This document shows, one piece after another, positions 23,151-34,708 of a stretch of DNA of 64,000 nucleotides. Position 1 is the stretch's first letter, and each line of letters begins with the position of its first letter. This DNA is from Pseudevernia furfuracea (lineage: Eukaryota > Ascomycota > Lecanoromycetes > Lecanorales > Parmeliaceae), in the NCBI GenBank assembly GCA_022315425.1, contig JAIUPT010000019.1, positions 806,001-870,000 on the forward strand, in the 5' to 3' direction. The notes below the pieces were generated by a model. The model ran no database searches and had not been told where the DNA came from. It saw nothing but the letters and a program-made list of their open reading frames with translations. A program made the translations under genes and the position numbers.

Positions 23151-26100
23151 ATGGCGGGAACACCAGAACAACATATTTACATGCTCAGGGGAAAGCTGGG
23201 AGATCAGGGTAAAGCATTAGAAGAGGAAACGCGCCAAAAAACGGAGCTCAAAACCACGAACGATCAACTGACGGCCGAGCTCCGAAAACAGCAGGAGGCG
23301 TACACTAAACTTGAAAAATACATCAAGAACTGTGAAAAAACAACCAGCAAAGCTCAAAAAGAGGCCAAAAACGCGAAAGGCCATGCAGAGCACCTTATCA
23401 ATAGCCAGAAGGGCCAACTGAAGAGCGCGGAACGTAGGTACGAAGAGGCAGCACGGGATCTCAAGGAGTGGACGGACAAATATGGGTCGTCCGTAGAGAA
23501 ACCTGCTGAAGACAAACATGCTCTTCATGTGAGACTTTCCGAATGGCAATCAAAGGCAGAAAAGGCCAAGAATCAAATCGCTTCATTGGAAGAGCAGATC
23601 GAAGGGACACCAGACCAGATAGGACTTCATCAGGCATTGGAACAGTGGGAGGAGCATCAAGGCTGTTCAGCAGAATTCGCAGATCTTGAAGATAAGCTTC
23701 ATGACGCGATGCTGCTCAAGCAGAAGCTGGAGTCGGATATCAACACTAGCAAAGCGCGATATCAGAAAGCAAAGTCCGACATGAAGGCTCTCCAAACTAG
23801 GGTAGACCAACTGGAACAGACCAACAAGGCTTTTCAGGAACTCCAAGACCAGCAGGAACCGGCCAACAAGGACTTTCAGGAACTCCAAATTAAGGTGGAC
23901 CAGCTGGAACACGCCAACATGGACTTTCAGGAGCTCCAAATCAAGGCAGATCAGCTGGAACAGGCCAACAAGGCCTTACAAGATCAAGATAACACCCAGT
24001 ATTACACGCTGCGCATCCAGAAGCTGGAGTCGGATCTCAAAGCCGGCATAGAGCAACATCAGGAAACTGAAGCGGACGTGAAGGCACTCCAAGAAAAAAT
24101 TAGCCGGCTAGAAGAGGTCAACGATACCTTCCGAGATCAAGAAAAAACCAACATTGAAATGCTAAATGACGACATGTTAGAAAAGGAGAAGCTAGACTCG
24201 GATCTCAAAGCTATTCGAGAGCAACATCAAAAAACAGAGGCAGCGATGAAGATCCTTAAAGAAAACTTTGACCAACTGAAACAAGCGAACAAGGCCCTTC
24301 AGGATCGAGATCAGAGCAATAACAGTACGCTGCAGAAGCTGGAGTCGGATCAGAAAGCCAGCGAAGAGAAATTTCAAGAAACAGAGTCGAACAGGAAGGC
24401 ACTCCAAGAAAAGGCAGATCAGCTGGAGTCAGACCTCAACACCACAAAAGAGCAATACCAGACAACAAAGTCAGATATGGATACACTCCAAGGAAGGGCT
24501 GACCAGCTGGAATTAGAACTCAACACCACAAAAGAGCAATACCAGACAACAAAGTCGGACATGGATACACTCCAAGGATGGGCTGACCAGCTGGAATTAG
24601 AACTCAACACCACAGAAGAGCAATACCAGACAACGAAGTCAGACATGAATACACTCCAAGGAAGGGCAGACCAGCTGGAGTCAGACCTCAACACCACAAA
24701 AGAGCAATACCAGGCAGCAAAGTCAGACGTGGATGCACTGCAAGGAAAGGCAGACCTGCTGAAGCAGACCAATACCACACTCCAAGAAAAGGCGAACCAG
24801 CTAGAGTCAGATCTCAAGACTACCAAAGAGCAGTATCTGATAACGAAGTCAAACATGGAGGGACTCCAGGAAAAGGCAGACCAACTAGAGTCGAATCTCA
24901 AAACCATGCAAGACCAATACCAAACAACAAAGACAAATATGGAGATCCTCCAAGGAAAGGCAGATCAATTGGAGGCCAATCAAACGTTGCAAGAAAGAGA
25001 AAACAAGAGATTGCAGACCAAGACCTTCGAGAAAGAGCCAGAAGAAGATGGCAAGACACAGCAACTGCGAATTGAGACTCCAAAAGAGCCCGAACGTAGC
25101 CAGGTGAGTAGCCCAGCCCGCATTATAGGCTCCACTCCCTTCCTGCTCTATCCAGCGCAGGCTCCTTACTTATACTAACATACTTACATAGGTTACCCCG
25201 CCTTCGTCACCAGCATACACAACAGATGATGGGAGTCAAGATTTGGAGAGTACTCCCCGCCCTAAGAGATCACTGCGTCAAGAACTTGGCTATTCCTCTC
25301 GGGATCAGAGCGACGAAGAGCAGTCCGATGTGTGCATGATGGAGGAACAGTGTGCAATGATGTGGAAGCAAGCGGAGATAGGTGAAGAGGAGACAACAGG
25401 TGCAGGAAATTGGGAGATGGACGATCCGAAGGATGCTGATGAGCATACCAAAGGCAGCATGCGTCGAGGGATGAAGAAGCTATTCGCAAAGGAGCGTCAA
25501 GCAAAGAACCTCGAGATACTTGAAAAACGAGCGAAGGAACAGTCAGAAGCCCTCGAGACCCTTTTCGAATGTACCCCAGCAAAGGCCAACGCCATCGACC
25601 GACGCCTAAAGGCTTTAGGTCCAGGCTGCCGACTTTATGAAGCACCAGCGCTGATTGCATACGAGCTGTCCGGGATACCGGAGGATACCTACAAGGGGTT
25701 TGCATCTGGCCAGCTTATTGCGACTATGCCGCCCAACGAGGTCAAGGACGTGGGAACGGATCCCGATATATTTGCCGATGATATGGCAACCGACACCACA
25801 GACCTACCAGCCGAGAAAGTTACAGACCCTCTCTTTTCCGCGAGAGATATGGCGACAGACACTACGGACCTGCCCGTCGAGGAACTCACGACGCACCGTG
25901 CTAGGTCCAGCCTTTGGGCCTTATTCCTCTACTTTCTGATGCCGTTGATGATCATTTTCATCTTGCGCCTCTTGTACACAGGACTGAAATCCGACTCCAA
26001 GCCCAAGACTCAGATTGGTTTGCTGTACAAAAACATATACTCCCATCGGCACATACCCTTTCCTCCGCCTTCACTTTATGATTCGAGGCCTTTCACACTC

Positions 26101-26193
26101 GTCTACCCCCCAACGCCGGCACCGCAGCTTGGAATGGCGAGAATGATGAAAGGGAGCTCGTTGGGTGGGGCATTGAGGGGGATAGAGCGATAG
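23151..26193 (+). CDS. Long coiled-coil protein with one near-C-terminal membrane segment
   Basis: Exons 23151-25103 and 25192-26193 give 984 aa. Residues about 10-640 are almost continuous coiled coil rich in Glu, Lys, Gln and Leu with regular heptads. Inside it a 28-residue unit beginning LESDLNTTKEQYQTTKSDMD recurs (see repeat at 24424). After a Ser/Pro/acidic region there is a single hydrophobic segment (about 892-914, LWALFLYFLMPLMIIFILRL), then about 70 residues with a Pro-rich patch (PFPPPSL, VYPPTPAPQL). The layout suggests a tether held in an internal membrane with the rod in the cytoplasm. A Golgi or nuclear-envelope (KASH-like) protein is conceivable, but the terminal motif of KASH proteins is not present. 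I do not recognise the family. Confidence 0.8.
24424..24975 (+). repeat. 84-bp tandem repeats coding for four-heptad coiled-coil units
   Basis: Four near-identical 84-nt units (24424-24507, 24508-24591, 24592-24675, 24676-24759) are followed, after a short 13-codon insert, by two diverged ones. Each encodes L-E-[SL]-[DE]-L-N-T-T-[KE]-E-Q-Y-Q and D-x-L-Q-G-x-A-D. Adjacent copies differ by only a few bases. Confidence 0.9.
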
Positions 26194-27741
26194 GGGTAGA
26201 GGGGAAAGGGTCGGGAGGGGGGAGAGGAGGAGAAGGGGAGGGGAGGCTGGTGCTGGGCTCCGGATGGAATTTATCCCCGCTAGCCTCAACTATACGTTGA
26301 GGCCGTAGGCTATGGATTTAATTGCCTCACAAAAATGCTCGAGAGTACGAAATTTGGGGATGGCAGCTTGGTTTCTAGATGACGAGTTGGTGTGTCGTGC
26401 TGGAAGTCGCTGTTCCTATTTTTACTTTCATGCTGTCAGGCCAGTGTGCAGCATCAGCCGAACAGCATCAGAGATTCATGATTGTATCAATTATCATACA
26501 GTAGACGGAGATTTAAAGCCAAACATATTTACGAAAACCACCAGGAAATCCAAGAAGGTGACTCTCTGTGGCTTAGCGTACATTTGACGATGCGATATAT
26601 TTCTAGCATACCCATCGCACTTCCCTGATCTAGCATCCTTCGCATTGAAGTTTAAAGCGACACGCTCCACGTCTCTCCTTCCATCCCTCGTCATGGCAGT
26701 CCCACCCGACCAAAAGTCCTCCAGCCTTAGCCAAGGCGCCCGTCAGTCGGTCAGACCAATTCCCTTCAACGCTCTCCCATACATTTGGGCCAAGATAATC
26801 ATCCTACAACCTTCTCGTTCGCCACCGAGCGCAGCGTTGTATATCTACTTTACGCAAGTACGGATACCAGGAAAAAAAAATCATTGCTTTGCTTTGAAGG
26901 ATTTAGGCCGCTCTCTAAGCCCCCTTTTTTCGCCCCCTCGTTGGCCCAAACGCCTGCTTTATATCACGAGCAAAAAAAGTGGAGCTACCTGTTCTCGCCT
27001 TGAAAGGGGTCCCCCATGATGACGGAGAGCGCCGGATAAGTAAGGGGGAAGGCATGTTTACTTTTTCCACAGCAGGTGTGCAGTTGGCTCCCTCGTGCTT
27101 CATGCACCGTTGGCCCTTAACGCCTTCTGGGGTTTGTTTGAACCGAAAAAGTGGAGCTTCTTCATTCTCGCACCGAGGGCTGCGCTTGGACTGGGACCCA
27201 GGAGGGAATTGTTTGGAGTGGTTCTGCTGCGCAGCAGCCTTCCAGTCTGGCATTCACTTTTTGCTTCTTCATTCGCCAGGACCTGCCTCCTTCAGGCAAA
27301 ATGCCGTTTACAGATCCCCATCCGCTTCCTACAGGGCGACATGAATGTCTTCATCTCTCTGTCATCAATGACGGTGAGCTGGCAGAGTTGGGCAAATTCG
27401 GTAAGATCAGGAGGACTGGTCGGAGTCTCTGGCACGGTCAATGGGAAGCTTCACCACGGGAAGGAGAGTATATAAACCCTTCATCATGTCCATGATATCT
27501 GCTCTCAGCATCAACAAAGTCTCCATTGTCCTGCAGAGTCAACGGCCCTCAAGCAAAACCGCTCTACTCCGAACGTCCCAGCAATCGCCCTCTCGTACGC
27601 CATTTCCGTCATTCTCAACTCACCCTCTTCACATCTCGGCCTCTGCTGAAGAAAATTTGTGTCTTCAAATCCCTCCCGCATCTCAATAACCCATACCATA
27701 AAACACCATTCTCTACAACGATCAATATCACTTCTCCCAAA
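26194..27741. other. Intergenic region
   Basis: About 1.5 kb. A G-rich tract follows the stop at 26193. A short sequence is repeated in direct orientation: AAAAAGTGGAGCTACCTG near 26974 and AAAAAGTGGAGCTTCTTC near 27147. The right end holds a TATA element and the leader of the small gene at 27742. Confidence 0.5.
27469..27476 (+). promoter_or_regulatory. TATA box of the small Cys-rich gene
   Basis: TATATAAA lies 266 bp before the ATG at 27742, with a C/T-rich leader in between. A similar element precedes the third small gene at 34511. Confidence 0.5.
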
Positions 27742-27957
27742 ATGGCCAACCATTGCCTCTCCGCCTCGAACGCCTTCGGCAGTATCCACCCCTACACCTC
27801 GAACCGGAAAACTCATGGCTCCGGAGACTCCACCACGCTCGGGGGGCGAGGGTTTTGGGTTTGCCACTCTTGCAAGCACATCAACAATTCTGCATTATGC
27901 CCCGAGAGATGTGGCATTTGTCCGCATTTCAGGTGCGGGTCTTGCTCTGACTGCTGA
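27742..27957 (+). CDS. Small Cys-rich zinc-ribbon-like protein (copy 1)
   Basis: A single exon of 71 codons with a good start context (CAAAATGGCC). The first half is Ser/Thr/Gly-rich; the second half is a dense cysteine array: W-V-C-H-S-C, then C-P-E-R-C-G-I-C, H-F-R-C-G-S-C and a final S-D-C. There is no signal peptide. The spacing fits one or two bound zinc ions. It shares W-x-C-x2-C and the H-x-R-C-G-x-C end with the protein at 32896. Such small W-x-C-x2-C proteins are frequent, unnamed ORFs in filamentous ascomycetes. No function is known to me. Confidence 0.7.
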   Translation: MANHCLSASNAFGSIHPYTSNRKTHGSGDSTTLGGRGFWVCHSCKHINNSALCPERCGICPHFRCGSCSDC

Positions 27958-28373
27958 GGGGAGGGCTTGTCTGTGTAAGCAGGTGGTACGTGCAAGGATG
28001 AGCGAAGGATACAAGGAGGAAAAAAGAACAGATCATGGGATACGGTGTAGTTGACTGCAATTCTGGGCGGGATTGCGAGTTGGCATTGGCGCAAATTGTA
28101 AGGCTTTTGCTGGTTGGCCCGGAGTTTGGTTATGATGTCCGATTCTTTCTTTGCCGTTGGTAGCTAGAACCCTTGATAATGAAATTGAACCAGACTTGCC
28201 GTGCTTGTGGATGACTGCAAGATTAGTCGGGACGCAGAAGGGGGGGTTTCGACCATGGCGAGCCTCAATTTCTTTGAAGATTGGATCACAAGTGTAGCTG
28301 CAAACATTGAACCAACAAGCTCGGCTAGAAGCGTTTTATGCTTCGTACGCTATGCGATGCTAGAGTCAATATA
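27958..28373. other. Convergent intergenic region
   Basis: About 415 bp between the small gene and the 3' end of PFA5. Nothing recognised. Confidence 0.4.
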
Positions 28374-30162
28374 TTAATGTACATGACCGTTCGTATGTCC
28401 AAGGCCGGCTTCTAAATCAATATCGTCAGCATCATCTCTATCGTGTCCCGTATCACGGCCTTGCTTCTCGTCCTGATTGCCATCTGGTCCCGGGATGGCA
28501 TCTGCAGCTGTAGCTTTATGGGACTGCCTTCTTCTGCGCTTCGGCTTTCTATGCATTTTCTCATTGTTGAATGCTTCTGGACTGGCGATACCCGCTTCAG
28601 CCCGCATTCGTTGGACAACCGGACCCATACCGAATTGACCATCTCTCCGATCGTGGTTGCAACATGGGCTACGTCTGATCGGCAGTAACCAGTCATACCA
28701 ATGATCTCCCATCACCGTTTTGAAATTTTGATACGGTCCAAGATCGAAAGGATTCTCTCCAGGCTTAGTATGCAAAATCGCGAAGGTTTTTATAGCGCCT
28801 GATGCCTGTTCTTCAGATTGTGCGTCAGGGTCTGTATTTAACGTCGCTGTAGAGAAAGAGACAGTACGAAATCCGGTCGACGTTTCTGGGGCCTTTGGCA
28901 TGTGAACGGCCAGTGTCCAGACTATGGTCCTCCTGGAGAGGTTTTCAATGGTTGTAGTATTGATGAGTGCAAACTGGAGGGAGCTGCCAGTCATGCCTAG
29001 GTTGAATAGACCGAAGAGAGCACCCCTGGAGGCTCATTAGTTCCTATCATACATGCGATACTGTTGGCCCACCAACAAGCATACAACGACCAGCCAGTGG
29101 ACATAGACAGAGTGGGTCTGCATAAGGTATCTGTTAGCCTGATGATCTGTGAACGTTGAAACAAGCTTTGTTGGTGCGGCCTCGCCTCGTGGCTTTTGTT
29201 AGAGCCTTACGAGTCCGTATTGGGGAGGAAAGCGAAGTTTGCTCACATCTCTTCTGTACTCTGCAAGAAAGTAGGCTGCAACGATAAGATTGAAGACACA
29301 ATAGATTGCACTCCAGCCTACGAACTGGATGAAGAATTTGAACGATGTCTCAGAGACCACACCTCCGACCCTAGCCGCGATCAGTATTTGAATTTCTGCG
29401 TCCGATCATGAGAGAACGGCTTTCTGGGGGTTTTCCATCCACTCAACAGCTTGGGCTAGTGCAATAGAGCACCTACCAAGGGCAGAAATGATCCATCTTG
29501 CGAACGCAGCGCTCAATCTCACGACAGTGGTGCGCTCGGTCTGGTTTCCAATTCAAGCAGGAAGAGCACCAGATGGGGCGACCATCAGTTTGGCAGACAA
29601 ATACATCCCTGCCGTAGAAATCTTGTAGGCCAGGCGCTGGTTCCGTAGTCGCAGGCGCTGTGGTTGCGTCACCCGTATAACCGTGGCCAGAGAACCTTCC
29701 ATTCTCCGCACTTTCCCCTTCAGCATTCTCCTCAAGACTTCCGTCAGAGCATCGGCTGGATCTTTTCCTCTGGCGTTGGTTGCGCTGTCCCTTCGCTTTC
29801 GCTTTGCTCTCTCGCAGAGCACACCACTGACTGCTGCGTGGAACGTATCCGGGATTGGCGGTAACGGTAAAGAGGAGGCGGGCGTAGGTGAGGACGAAGA
29901 GGAGGAGGAGGACAGAATATATAACAAGAATGGCAATCGCTGGGCCAGGGCGAGGAGCGTGGAGGGCGATGGAAGGTCTGAGGAGATAGTCCACTGTTGA
30001 TGCTCGTCAGCATGGATTAGGCGACCGATTTCGGAATGCCTGACCGCATAAGAGCTTTATCTCGACCCAAGAAACATATCCCACAACTCCAACCAGGACC
30101 AGTGGAATGACCCGGGATACCCATAGATTCGTGGCTTTATTGATAGACGCATTCGGGGCCAT
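28374..30162 (-). CDS. PFA5: Palmitoyltransferase PFA5-like (DHHC family)
   Basis: Exons, in order of translation: 30162-30045, 29993-29477, 29370-29247, 29117-29077 and 29025-28374, giving 483 aa. Four hydrophobic membrane segments are visible: VSRVIPLVLVGVVGYVSW, AIAILVIYSVLLLLFVLTYA, FFIQFVGWSAIYCVFNLIVA and WLVVVCLGALFGLFNLGM. The Cys-rich domain reads CSSCLNWKPDRAHHCREI, then RCVRKMDHFCPW, then VGGVVSE. The catalytic tetrad is DHFC rather than DHHC (about 207-210); the catalytic Cys is kept. The layout and the CxxCxxWKPDRAHHC block identify PFA5, a protein S-palmitoyltransferase of an internal or plasma membrane. The C-terminal tail is charged and ends in an acidic patch. Intron 4 uses the donor GTTGGT, chosen because it alone keeps the frame. 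Confidence 0.9.
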
Positions 30163-32895
30163 TGAGGAGTGAATTGAAGGGCCTGATGTTGGCCCGGAAC
30201 CGTTAGCAGCCCATGGTACAAGTGCCCTGTCCTTCGGGAAGATGAATGGTCGAAAAGAAGTCTCTTGAAATGCTGGGATATCTGAAAGTTACTATCTCTT
30301 TTCAGTGAAGATACAGTCTTTGAAACAAGGTGGGCATAGAGAAGTAGATTACACTAATTGTACTGAAACGAATCAGAGCTAAGGTAGTTGGTAAAGCTTG
30401 CTTTCTCATTACTATTATTCGCTTAAAAATAGAGTCTGACTATCCGTAATCTTTAGACTAAAACTCACCTTATTTCTTTCATTTTCGATCTAAACGCGGG
30501 TACGTCCTAAAGAGGAAGATTCATAAGGCTGAACTTCGAACATCTACTTTTTTAAATCTACTTTCTTTGATTGCTCTTCTTTTATATATCCTTTAACAAC
30601 GAAGTGAGTTAGTAGAATTATAGAGTAGATTATACGCTTTCAAATGACTACACCTAGACGAAATTTGGTTATGTGGATGTAGATGTATGTAAAGAGTCAG
30701 AATTATAAGTCTTTTTTGCCCCCCGAAGGAAAGGGGGTTCAGGGGGTCTCCCCCATCAGAATCAATCAAACAAATGATATGGAACCACGATGATCATTCG
30801 CAGGTGAGGACTTCGAGCTTGCGAATGACAGCCCCTCTGGCAGCAATCCTCGGACAATAATAATAATTCTCAGAGAGCCTTCGAATGATCAGAGAGGTCT
30901 CGCTTTCTTAATTGTACGAGTACGAGTACCTTAGTCATCTTCCCAACGGACTCGGCAAGCTTTCCACCCCTGGGTACCGTAGCCCGCGCCCGAGGGCCCC
31001 CAGCACATATTTTCGAGCTAGCTTGGCCTGAAGATCAACAAATGAAACAAACAGCAACCTCCGATGAGCATGCCGTCTTTGGCTGCCGCCTTGACGCTTC
31101 TAGCAACCTCAATCCTCTACTTGCCAGGACGATCTTCTATCACGTGAAAGGGGGTAGACCTCGGATCCTCCGACTCAGTCCATGTAGGCAACCAGGCGTT
31201 TGCGGGCAGTCATTAGAAAAGAAGCGTCAATTGCCACTTTAAGGCTTTCCCAGCCTTGAAGTCTCTGGAAGTAACCCAGGTTCTCACCGCTCTTTGGTCA
31301 AAACATTTCCTTGACACAAAGCTCTCAGCCAAACATTGTCCTCACTTGTGACTCTTTTTGCATCCCAGAAGGATGCTTGCCCAGTCATCTCTACCGGAAA
31401 ATACAAACGATTTTCCGCTTGGATTGTGAAAAGGACCGTGCTTTAATCGTTGAAATGTGATGTTCCACTTTGTTCGGATTGCAGCCTTAAAATCGTGCTC
31501 ATAGGTTTGGGGAACATAGCTTCAACGTAGGAGCAATCGGACTTACCGAATCATGAAGCTCTACGGAGTAACCACAGAGCCGACCCCACGCCAAGCCGCA
31601 CTCTGTAATCTGCGGTGCTGCAATGTCTTCTTCGCCGAGGAGCCGATTCTTCAGCATGCGTGGCCATTGCAGCAATCGCTATAGTAGATTCTGGAGATAT
31701 GAGTCCAGAGGGGGAACATCTGATGCATGAATCCCGCTGGCACCAACTCTCCTTGCACAACAGGCACCAAGCCAACAGCATTGACCGTTGGCCTCTCTTA
31801 CAAGACAACAGTAGCCTGACAAGAAACGGCGGCTAGAGATCCCAGCTTTGGACCCCTAGCTGAGGTGACATGATCGTACCGCCTTGTCGGAAAAGGAAGT
31901 CTTATCCGGATAGTATCATTTCCCACTAGTCCAACCCTTTTCATGATTCACCAAAACTTCCATACTAACGCTACTTCGTTGGACTACGTCCCGGTGATTT
32001 TGCATCACATTCGAAGGTAGCTCAAAGTTCTCGTTGCGCTTATCACGTTAAGCAGTCACAGACTGAGGAGGACAATCAGGACTTTCGATTAGGAAATCTT
32101 TTCTCCCGGCGGAGCGACGAGTACATTCCAATCAAAACAGCTTTTAAACTCCGTAAAAAAGAGCCTAGACTGGGATTTTTCTATCTACGCCCTTCTTTAC
32201 GACTGTGAGTCAAGTTGACATATCATATCATTAGTGACTCTGTCTCGGCCGGATAATGCTGTGCGCCAGGTTCAGGGGAACGCAGTAAGCGTCAGGGATG
32301 GCATTGACCAAATTTGCGTGACAATGTCGTTTTCACTATCCGAGTCTATTTACATGGCCTTCCCGCCTTTCTCTGGCAAATGATACAGCAGTGTTGAACA
32401 TGCAGGCGGAAAACACACTTTGTACGGCTCGGTCAGACCGTTTTTGCCTATTACCGTCTGAGATATGCTAGGTATCATTCCGCAGGTTATTATTTCACGT
32501 CCGAATGCCAAATCCATTGACTTGTGAGTTTTCTTTGTTGTCGCTTTTCTCCGCTACAGCAACAACCCAACTGTCTCAAGATGTCGCTTTATCTGACCAC
32601 CATGCTTTCTCTGCCCCTCAATCATCTTGATGGTGGCCGGACTGCTCGGATTCATAACATATCACTACGCAGCCACGCCCCAGGCAATGCGAACACCCAG
32701 CTGTTGTCGGTTCAATCTTCACCTGCGGTCCTTAAAGGTGAGGTTCTTCGTCACACAAGCTTCCGGTTGTCGTTAAACTTGCCAGCAACTCCGCTCCACA
32801 GGACTCACATCGCTACTATCGTCAACGCGAAATTGTGTAGTCCTGCAGGCTACCGCTACAGAATAATCAAGGCTGTCAGTAGAGCGAGGAATACT
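30163..32895. other. Gene-poor region with AT-rich patch
   Basis: About 2.7 kb without a recognised gene. Bases about 30340-30720 are clearly AT-rich and full of stops in all frames, then change abruptly to a C/G-run segment (30720-30765). The AT-rich patch might be a decayed transposon fragment, but no ends or reading frame are visible. Confidence 0.4.
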
Positions 32896-33090
32896 ATGTG
32901 TCGATTACTGGGTAATGGTACGCCGCCAAGGCCTCGTGTTCAAGAGAGGGCAACCACTACGCCAACAACGTGGTACTGCCACCAATGCAACGACGGCCCT
33001 TACAATATTACGGCGCAACCTCGCTGCACGAACGTCATCAACGGCCGTCAATGTGATCATTCCAGGTGTGGTTACTGCAAGGAGGAGTAA
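32896..33090 (+). CDS. Small Cys-rich zinc-ribbon-like protein (copy 2)
   Basis: 64 codons from the ATG at 32896 in a frame that is open upstream to at least 32524, so the true start could be earlier (ATG at 32581) or lie beyond an intron. The C-terminal half reads W-Y-C-H-Q-C, then R-C-T-N-V, Q-C-D-H-S-R-C-G-Y-C-K. It shares W-x-C-x2-C and H-x-R-C-G-x-C with the protein at 27742. The start at 32896 was chosen because it gives a length like the other two copies. Function unknown. Confidence 0.55.
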   Translation: MCRLLGNGTPPRPRVQERATTTPTTWYCHQCNDGPYNITAQPRCTNVINGRQCDHSRCGYCKEE

Positions 33091-34510
33091 ATGTGGTGGG
33101 TGCCCTTACGACCATTTTGCAAATGTTGGTGTCAGTGAAGCGCTAATCATTTTGTGTTCAGTGACCAGTCCCTTCCTCCATCGTGGGCCTTGCAGAACGA
33201 AACGCACATACAAGATTCGCAGACAGGTGTTGTAAGATAGTGAGAAGCTTATCCGGGCTCCGGTCTCAACCAATTCTAAATACAAAAGACTACACAATAA
33301 AATTCTAGGATGATGATTGTAATGCAAAAGTTAGGGCATGACTGACTGGTTATGTTCTGTCAAGTTTGAGCATCATGATGGCCTTATTTGGCTACCTGCG
33401 CTAGGGTCAAACTCCCATGCGTTTCGTAGGCAGTTTGCCTTGCATCATAAATTGTTCTTCAAGATGTGCACAGTGCATCATGCTTCGCAAGTTGATTACG
33501 CGCCCGACAGAGTGATGGAGGAAAGGGAATGACGTGCATTAGAAAGGCAGGGCTGCACGGTGGCTGAGAGGCCTGAAGGGCCAACGTGGCGAGCACATGG
33601 CATTTCAGAGCTCCGGCACAGCCTTCCTGATCCGGGGTATTAGCTCTTTCCGCTCCACTATCTTGCATCACCCTGCAGCTTGATCCTGGTGACTAGGTCT
33701 CGGGTCTCGAGTCAAGAGTCCTCTCACAATTTGAATGATCCTAGGTCTAAGCCCCATGTAATCAATCATCCCTTCCAGCATCATTCTCATCCTATCAGAA
33801 CTTGGGTTTCTGCACACAAGGTTATGGTAAAGTCCGACCATGCTTGAGATGTCACTAACTGATGAATACATTGCATAGCCACCGCTGCCTTCTTTCTGCT
33901 TCATTAAGCTTCATGTAGGGAGTGGAGCATCATCTTCTAATGAGCCGTCACGGTACGCATCATACTCCCGTCGTCAAAGCGATGTAGACACTTTGCTGAC
34001 CGGGCCTCTTAAGGGACCAACCGCCATAACCCAACCAATGATTGTGTCTAGGACTTTGACCACCGCAGCAGGAAATTATGTCCCAGCTTCACTTCTTCGG
34101 TCAGCGTTCCTTCGAGCTCTCGGGAAGTTACGGGACTCTCTGCAAAGCTTCGTTCGCCTTCCGTGATGGCCGGGAGATATATCGATCGCCTTGAAGGGGC
34201 GATGCTTCATCGCCAACTCCGGTATCAGTTGAGGAAGTCGGTGAGTATCCTGCCTAGCGCCTCCCTGACGAGAAGTAACAATGCATCCTCCTCTGGCGTA
34301 TAAAAAGGAGCTTCCAGCGTTCATAGTTCAGACATCCTCACAAACAAGCATTCCAGTATCTCGAAAAGACCATATAACAGGTGCGATCAGCAATCTTTTA
34401 GCTCTCAGAACGGTCTTGGATCTCCATACCAAAACCTTCGCGAAGTCCGCAATCAAAACTTCTATCACCCACCTTTCAAACGTCTCCGTTGTCAAGCAAC
34501 CTCATCAATC
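33091..34510. other. Intergenic region
   Basis: About 1.4 kb without a gene. A TATA element near its right end serves the gene at 34511. Confidence 0.45.
34299..34307 (+). promoter_or_regulatory. TATA box of the third small Cys-rich gene
   Basis: TATAAAAAG lies 204 bp before the ATG at 34511, in a placement like that of the gene at 27742. Confidence 0.5.
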
Positions 34511-34708
34511 ATGTCGAGCCGAACCCCGACCCGTAGTGGCCCCCCCCCTCGCCCTCCTCCTCCCCCTCCTCCTCCTCCTCCTCCACCCCGACCTCTCAGC
34601 TGGACCTGCGGTTATTGTGGGGAGGGTCTGAATTCGCTCAAGTTTGACTCGTGGTGTACCAATTCATCCTGCAGGCGCCGCAAGGATGGCTACGCTCGCC
34701 CGTACTGA
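34511..34708 (+). CDS. Small poly-proline/Cys protein (copy 3, W-x-C-x2-C type)
   Basis: 65 codons. An N-terminal leader is followed by a long proline run (about residues 11-28), then L-S-W-T-C-G-Y-C, then about 12 residues, W-C-T-N-S-S-C and a basic tail ending GYARPY. It keeps the W-x-C-x2-C ... C-x4-C core of the neighbours at 27742 and 32896 but lacks their H-x-R-C-x2-C end. Four cysteines could bind one zinc. The proline run is coded by a C/T-rich microsatellite-like tract and is probably variable in length. Function unknown. Confidence 0.6.
   Translation: MSSRTPTRSGPPPRPPPPPPPPPPPPRPLSWTCGYCGEGLNSLKFDSWCTNSSCRRRKDGYARPY

Noticed and set aside
23217..25083. Hydrophobic minus-strand open frames opposite the coiled-coil gene
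   Set aside because: The antisense of Glu/Lys/Gln-rich codons gives Phe/Leu/Ser-rich shadow sequence.
32581..33090. An earlier start for the second small Cys-rich protein
   Set aside because: The added 105 residues have no motif and would break the length similarity with the other two copies; left open as an alternative.
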